A DNA stretch of 64,000 bases, taken from positions 186,001 through 250,000 of the forward strand of contig NZ_VMNK01000006.1 in NCBI RefSeq assembly GCF_007625155.1. Direction: 5' to 3'. Positions 60,595 to 64,000 of the stretch are shown piece after piece (position 1 is the first letter of the stretch; every line of letters starts with the position of its first letter). The position numbers and the translations under genes are program-made. The notes under the pieces were generated by a model that was not told the origin of the DNA, searched no databases, and saw only the letters and a program-made list of their open reading frames with translations. This DNA comes from Denitromonas halophila. Lineage in GTDB: Bacteria > Pseudomonadota > Gammaproteobacteria > Burkholderiales > Rhodocyclaceae.

Positions 60595-63347
60595 GCGTTT
60601 TGCTCCCTGGCCGGTGGCAGCGGCGAGAAGTAGCCAACCACCAGCAAGACCACCCCGGCACCAAGGAAAGACACGATGCGCGCCACCGTGCCGGTGCTGG
60701 CCATATCCACCAAAAACAGTTTTGCGACAACCACGCCGAGCAATACGGCGCCCAACATCCACAGCGTGCGCCGCTGACCCCGGCTGGCGACAAAGGTCAG
60801 CGCCAGACCGAGCAAGCCCCAGAACAGCGACACGCTGGCCTGAACGGTGTCGCTTTCAAACAGTGCCGCCTCGCTCCACGGCACGCCGGCCAAGTGATGC
60901 ACCGCGCGCAGCAAGGCACCATTGGCCAGCACGAAGCCCACCGCTGCCAGCACCTTGGGCAGCATGCCGCCCAGCACCGGCACGCCGTCGGGCTGAACCT
61001 GCCACCAGCGGAACACCACCAGCAACATCACGCCCATGGCCAGATCGAGCGGGTTGAGCAGCGGCAGATAGGGCAAGGGCGTGACATCGCCGCCGCCCGC
61101 CACGCTCACCAGCAGCGCCCAACCCAGCCCGGCGACCGCCAGACCGGCGTTGCCCAGCCCGAGGTAGGCCTGCCGCCACGGCCCCGCCGGCCAGATGCCG
61201 CGCAGTGCCAGACGCTGCATGCCAATCATCACCAGCGCGATCACCGCAAGCACCGCGGCATGCGCCCAGCTGTCGCCGGCCACCGCGCCATCAGTCACCT
61301 CGCCCGCCGCCCAGGCCAGCGCAATGCTCGCCAGCCACAGCCCGGCGGTGTGGCCATGGCGCAGCCACTTGGCGACCACCGGCGTGCCTTCGGCGCGACG
61401 CAGCGCGAACAGCGCCGAGGCCACGGCCAGCGGCCACGCGAGCAGGCCCCAGTCGGCCAGCGGGTGGGTGCTCGCATGCAGCAAGGTCAGCAACAGGGAC
61501 AGGGCCATGCCCGGCAGCGCCAGCAAGGCCGGCCCGTGCAGCGCCGGCCAGTCGAAGCGTCTCGCGGCCAAGCTGGCCAGCGCGCCACTGGCGGCAAAGA
61601 AGATCAGCGCGGCGGCGGGGATCTGTCGGTTGGTGAACCAGGCATCCAGCTCGGTCATGCCGCCGGCCAGCCACCACAGCGTGGCCCACACCAGCAGCGC
61701 CGGGGCGGCCACCGACAGCAAACGCGGCCAGTGATCACGCGCGGTGTCAGCAAAGCGACTGCTGAAGAAACCGGCCAGCGCGATCAGCGCGGCGCCAAAG
61801 CACTGGCTATTGAACAGCGGCCAGACGCGCCCATAGGCTTCGAGCCCGCCATCGGCCACAAAGAAGGCGCCCGCCGCCAGTTGCAGCACCACACCCGAGG
61901 CCATCGCCAGCTTGCGCGACTGGCGCGTGCCCACCCACAACAAGGCCGCGCCTTCCATGGCCCAGGCAGCGGCCGTCCATTGGCCATCGACGGCCAGCGG
62001 AATGGTCAGCGTAAGAAAGGCGACGCCCAGTGCAAGGAAGGACTCGACCAGCAAGCGCAGGCTCGGCCGCGCGCGGCCATGCAGCCAGCGCGCCAGCAGC
62101 ACATAAAAGCCGCCCAGCGCCAGCGCGCTCCAGGCCAGCCCGTAGGGCATGTCCTGCACCAGCGCCGCCTGCAGGCCGAAACCGACCACCGGGGTGCCGA
62201 ACACCAGCGTGCCGTCGACGTAATCCTTGAGCGAAGGCGCGCTGCGCCAGGCGTAGAGCACCGCGGCGGCGATGTACATCAGCACAAAGGCGACGAGGAA
62301 GGGCTCGGTGCTGGCGAACAGCGCCGGGTTGTAATCCTTGGCGCCCCAGGCCAGCGCGATCGAGAAGGTAAAAACGAAGCCGACCAGATTGAGCACCCGC
62401 CAGGCTTTCTGCCAGGCCATGGCGAGCAGGCCGGCGTTGAGCAGCAGGTAGTAGCCGAACAGCATCACATGGCTGCCCTGCCCGGTCGAGGCGATGATGG
62501 GCGCCATGAAGCCGCCGGCGATGCCGATCACCGCCAGCGCCTGCGCGTTCTGCCATACCGCCAACGCGGCGGCGAAGACCACCACGGCGAGCAGCAGCGC
62601 GAATCCCAGCGTGGGCGGAATCATCTGATACATGCGCATGGCGGCGAAGATGGTGAGGTAGAGCACCCCCACCCCGCCGCCTTGCAGGCTGAGCGCGTAG
62701 CCGCTGCGCTGCTTGCGCAGACGCCAGCCGACCACCAGCAGCGCAATGCCGCCGAAGGCGATGCCGGCGAGGCGGAACTCGACGGGCAGCAGGCTGTTCT
62801 CGACGGCGTAGCGCGCCAGAAACGCGAGGCCGAAGAACAGGACCAGCAGGCCGACGCGCACCACGGTGTTGCCACCCAGCAGCCAGGCGCGGGCGGTGTC
62901 ATAGAGCTGATCGAGCGTACCGGGCGTACGCTCGACCGGGGCGCTGCGCGCGGGCGCCGCTTCGCCGCGTCGGGCGGCCAGCACATCGGCACCGCGACGG
63001 CGGACGGGTTCGGCTTGGGGAATCGGTGCGGCGGGCGGCGGCGCCTCGGCCTCGAACACGGGCAAGGACGGCGCGGTCTCATCGGCCACCGGCGCGCGTG
63101 GCGTCACAGGCACCGCCGTTGGTACCCGCTCGGCGCCACCCGCGCGCAATTGCGCCACGGTCTGCTCCAGCAGCGCGACCCGCGCTTCGAGCTGCGCCAG
63201 TGCAGCGGCGTCGGCCTTCGGCTTGCGGGTGAAGAACTGAATCACCGCGCCGATGATCGCGCCAACCACCGCCCCGATGACCAGCTCTTCCAGCCCGTTG
63301 TCGAGGCCGGCCAGCGCCCCCAGCACCAATCCTGCAATGATCCACAT
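60591..63347 (-). CDS. DUF2339 large polytopic membrane protein
   Basis: A 918-residue inner-membrane protein. An N-terminal glycine-rich membrane hairpin (MWIIAGLVLGALAGLDNGLE) is followed by a coiled coil (about residues 48-75), a Pro/Ala-rich region, then some 25 hydrophobic segments from about residue 165 to the end. The pattern is characteristic of the DUF2339 family. Its function is unknown; the co-translated DUF3999 partner suggests an envelope complex. Confidence 0.88.
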   Translation of the reverse strand: MWIIAGLVLGALAGLDNGLEELVIGAVVGAIIGAVIQFFTRKPKADAAALAQLEARVALLEQTVAQLRAGGAERVPTAVPVTPRAPVADETAPSLPVFEAEAPPPAAPIPQAEPVRRRGADVLAARRGEAAPARSAPVERTPGTLDQLYDTARAWLLGGNTVVRVGLLVLFFGLAFLARYAVENSLLPVEFRLAGIAFGGIALLVVGWRLRKQRSGYALSLQGGGVGVLYLTIFAAMRMYQMIPPTLGFALLLAVVVFAAALAVWQNAQALAVIGIAGGFMAPIIASTGQGSHVMLFGYYLLLNAGLLAMAWQKAWRVLNLVGFVFTFSIALAWGAKDYNPALFASTEPFLVAFVLMYIAAAVLYAWRSAPSLKDYVDGTLVFGTPVVGFGLQAALVQDMPYGLAWSALALGGFYVLLARWLHGRARPSLRLLVESFLALGVAFLTLTIPLAVDGQWTAAAWAMEGAALLWVGTRQSRKLAMASGVVLQLAAGAFFVADGGLEAYGRVWPLFNSQCFGAALIALAGFFSSRFADTARDHWPRLLSVAAPALLVWATLWWLAGGMTELDAWFTNRQIPAAALIFFAASGALASLAARRFDWPALHGPALLALPGMALSLLLTLLHASTHPLADWGLLAWPLAVASALFALRRAEGTPVVAKWLRHGHTAGLWLASIALAWAAGEVTDGAVAGDSWAHAAVLAVIALVMIGMQRLALRGIWPAGPWRQAYLGLGNAGLAVAGLGWALLVSVAGGGDVTPLPYLPLLNPLDLAMGVMLLVVFRWWQVQPDGVPVLGGMLPKVLAAVGFVLANGALLRAVHHLAGVPWSEAALFESDTVQASVSLFWGLLGLALTFVASRGQRRTLWMLGAVLLGVVVAKLFLVDMASTGTVARIVSFLGAGVVLLVVGYFSPLPPAREQNA

Positions 63348-63362
63348 ACCGTTGTCCTGTTC

Positions 63363-64000
63363 TTATTTCTGGTCGCCGCGCAGGGCGGCCACCGTGTTTT
63401 GCAAGGCATCGACCCGCAGCGCGTCCGGCGCCACCGGCGCGCCCACCACCAGCGCGATCCGGTTGAACAGCCCGCGCCGAAACGGCTTGCGCAGCGCCGG
63501 CCCGTCCTTACGACTGAAGGTACTGCCCCACAGCCCGCGCAGCGCCATGGGCACCACCGGCACCGGGCTGCGCTCGATGATGCGTTTGATGCCGGGGCGG
63601 AAAGGCTTCATCTCGCCGGTGTCGGTGATGCGCCCCTCGGGAAAGAGGCCGACCAGCTCTCCGGCGGCCAGCGCCTCGGCCACGGTGTCGAAGGCCTTTT
63701 CCATCATCGCCGGGTCTTCCTTGGCCGGCGCGATGGGAATCGCCCGGCTGGTGCGGAACACGAAGGAGAGGATCGGCCAGCGGAAAATGTGGTGGTCCAT
63801 CACGAAGCGGATCGGCCGGCGGCTGGCGGCCATGATGACCAGCGCATCGACGAAACTCACATGATTGGCCACGATCACCGCCGGGCCGTCTTCCGGAATC
63901 TGCTCGTCGCCGGTCACCTTGAGCCGATACACGGTGTGCACCAGCACCCAGACGATGAAGCGCAGCAGAAACTCCGGCACCAGGGTGTAGATGTAGAGCG
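63363..64000 (-). CDS. Acyltransferase (PlsC-like) domain, 3' part of a probable MFS-acyltransferase fusion (runs off right edge)
   Basis: At least 212 residues. The acyltransferase motifs are NHVSFVD (NHx4D, catalytic His), FPEGRITDTGEM (phosphate-binding block) and VPMALRGLWGS. A GTG at 63978-63980 could start a free-standing enzyme, but the frame stays open to base 64000 and reads LYIYTLVPEFLLRF. That linker resembles the junction in MFS transporter-acyltransferase fusions that flip and acylate lysophospholipids. The fusion is an inference, since the transporter half is outside the window. Confidence 0.8.
   Translation of the reverse strand, partial: LYIYTLVPEFLLRFIVWVLVHTVYRLKVTGDEQIPEDGPAVIVANHVSFVDALVIMAASRRPIRFVMDHHIFRWPILSFVFRTSRAIPIAPAKEDPAMMEKAFDTVAEALAAGELVGLFPEGRITDTGEMKPFRPGIKRIIERSPVPVVPMALRGLWGSTFSRKDGPALRKPFRRGLFNRIALVVGAPVAPDALRVDALQNTVAALRGDQK

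Overview
The window is a high-GC betaproteobacterial chromosome segment. Three things point to Rhodocyclales/Zoogloeaceae-like bacteria: the pilMNOPQ-aroK-aroB-dgt-gltB order, the ubiquinone genes ubiA/ubiC/ubiD, and an exosortase-B (XrtB) exopolysaccharide locus with PEP-CTERM proteins. This placement comes from gene content only. No tRNA, rRNA, CRISPR array, prophage or classical insertion sequence was seen.

Layout. 1-10.6 kb (minus strand): 5' part of gltB, dgt, aroB, aroK, then type IV pilus genes pilQ-P-O-N-M. A two-way promoter region (10.56-10.73 kb) separates pilM from mrcA (penicillin-binding protein 1A, plus strand). 13.2-16.6 kb: cyaY, a small lptM-like lipoprotein overlapping lysA, a PEP-CTERM protein and a small unknown gene. 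16.7-20.2 kb: rfbD-C-A-B for dTDP-L-rhamnose. 20.3-21.2 kb: a ParD/ParE-type toxin-antitoxin pair bracketed by direct repeats. 21.2-22.6 kb: a beta-CASP metallo-beta-lactamase protein.

22.7-41.4 kb is the exopolysaccharide locus. In transcription order on the minus strand it holds epsL (outer-membrane barrel), a PEP-CTERM protein, epsD, epsE, epsF, epsG, exosortase (xrtB/epsH), epsI, a flippase, a polysaccharide pyruvyl transferase, a GT2 glycosyltransferase, a polymerase, a glycoside hydrolase and two GT4 glycosyltransferases. The initiating transferase epsB diverges on the plus strand. The logic is a Wzx/Wzy pathway: EpsB loads the first sugar on undecaprenyl phosphate, the glycosyltransferases and pyruvyl transferase build the repeat unit, flippase and polymerase assemble it, EpsF/EpsG set chain length, and EpsE/EpsL export it. 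The exosortase handles the three PEP-CTERM proteins in the window. The nearby rfb genes can supply rhamnose. The 22.7-32 kb assembly genes are visibly AT-richer than both flanks.

41.4-64 kb is mixed housekeeping: lytic transglycosylase, dacB, hydroxyacid-oxoacid transhydrogenase, a RAYT transposase, a DUF4870-like protein, ubiD, a PEP-CTERM zinc-protease-like protein, ubiA-ubiC, recG-ridA, a TPR protein, fliW, a SPOR protein, a DUF2802 protein, two paralogous Cys/Met-metabolism PLP enzymes around a YdcF-like gene, DUF3999/DUF2339, and the acyltransferase end of a probable MFS-acyltransferase fusion running off the right edge.

Two themes cross the gene map. First, more than 20 short palindromes, most headed by GTAG, sit between genes and look like REP elements; one family lies beside the RAYT gene that would be expected to mobilise it. 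Second, sequences resembling sigma-54 -24/-12 promoters precede two PEP-CTERM genes and epsB at similar distances from the start codon, suggesting co-regulation of the matrix system.
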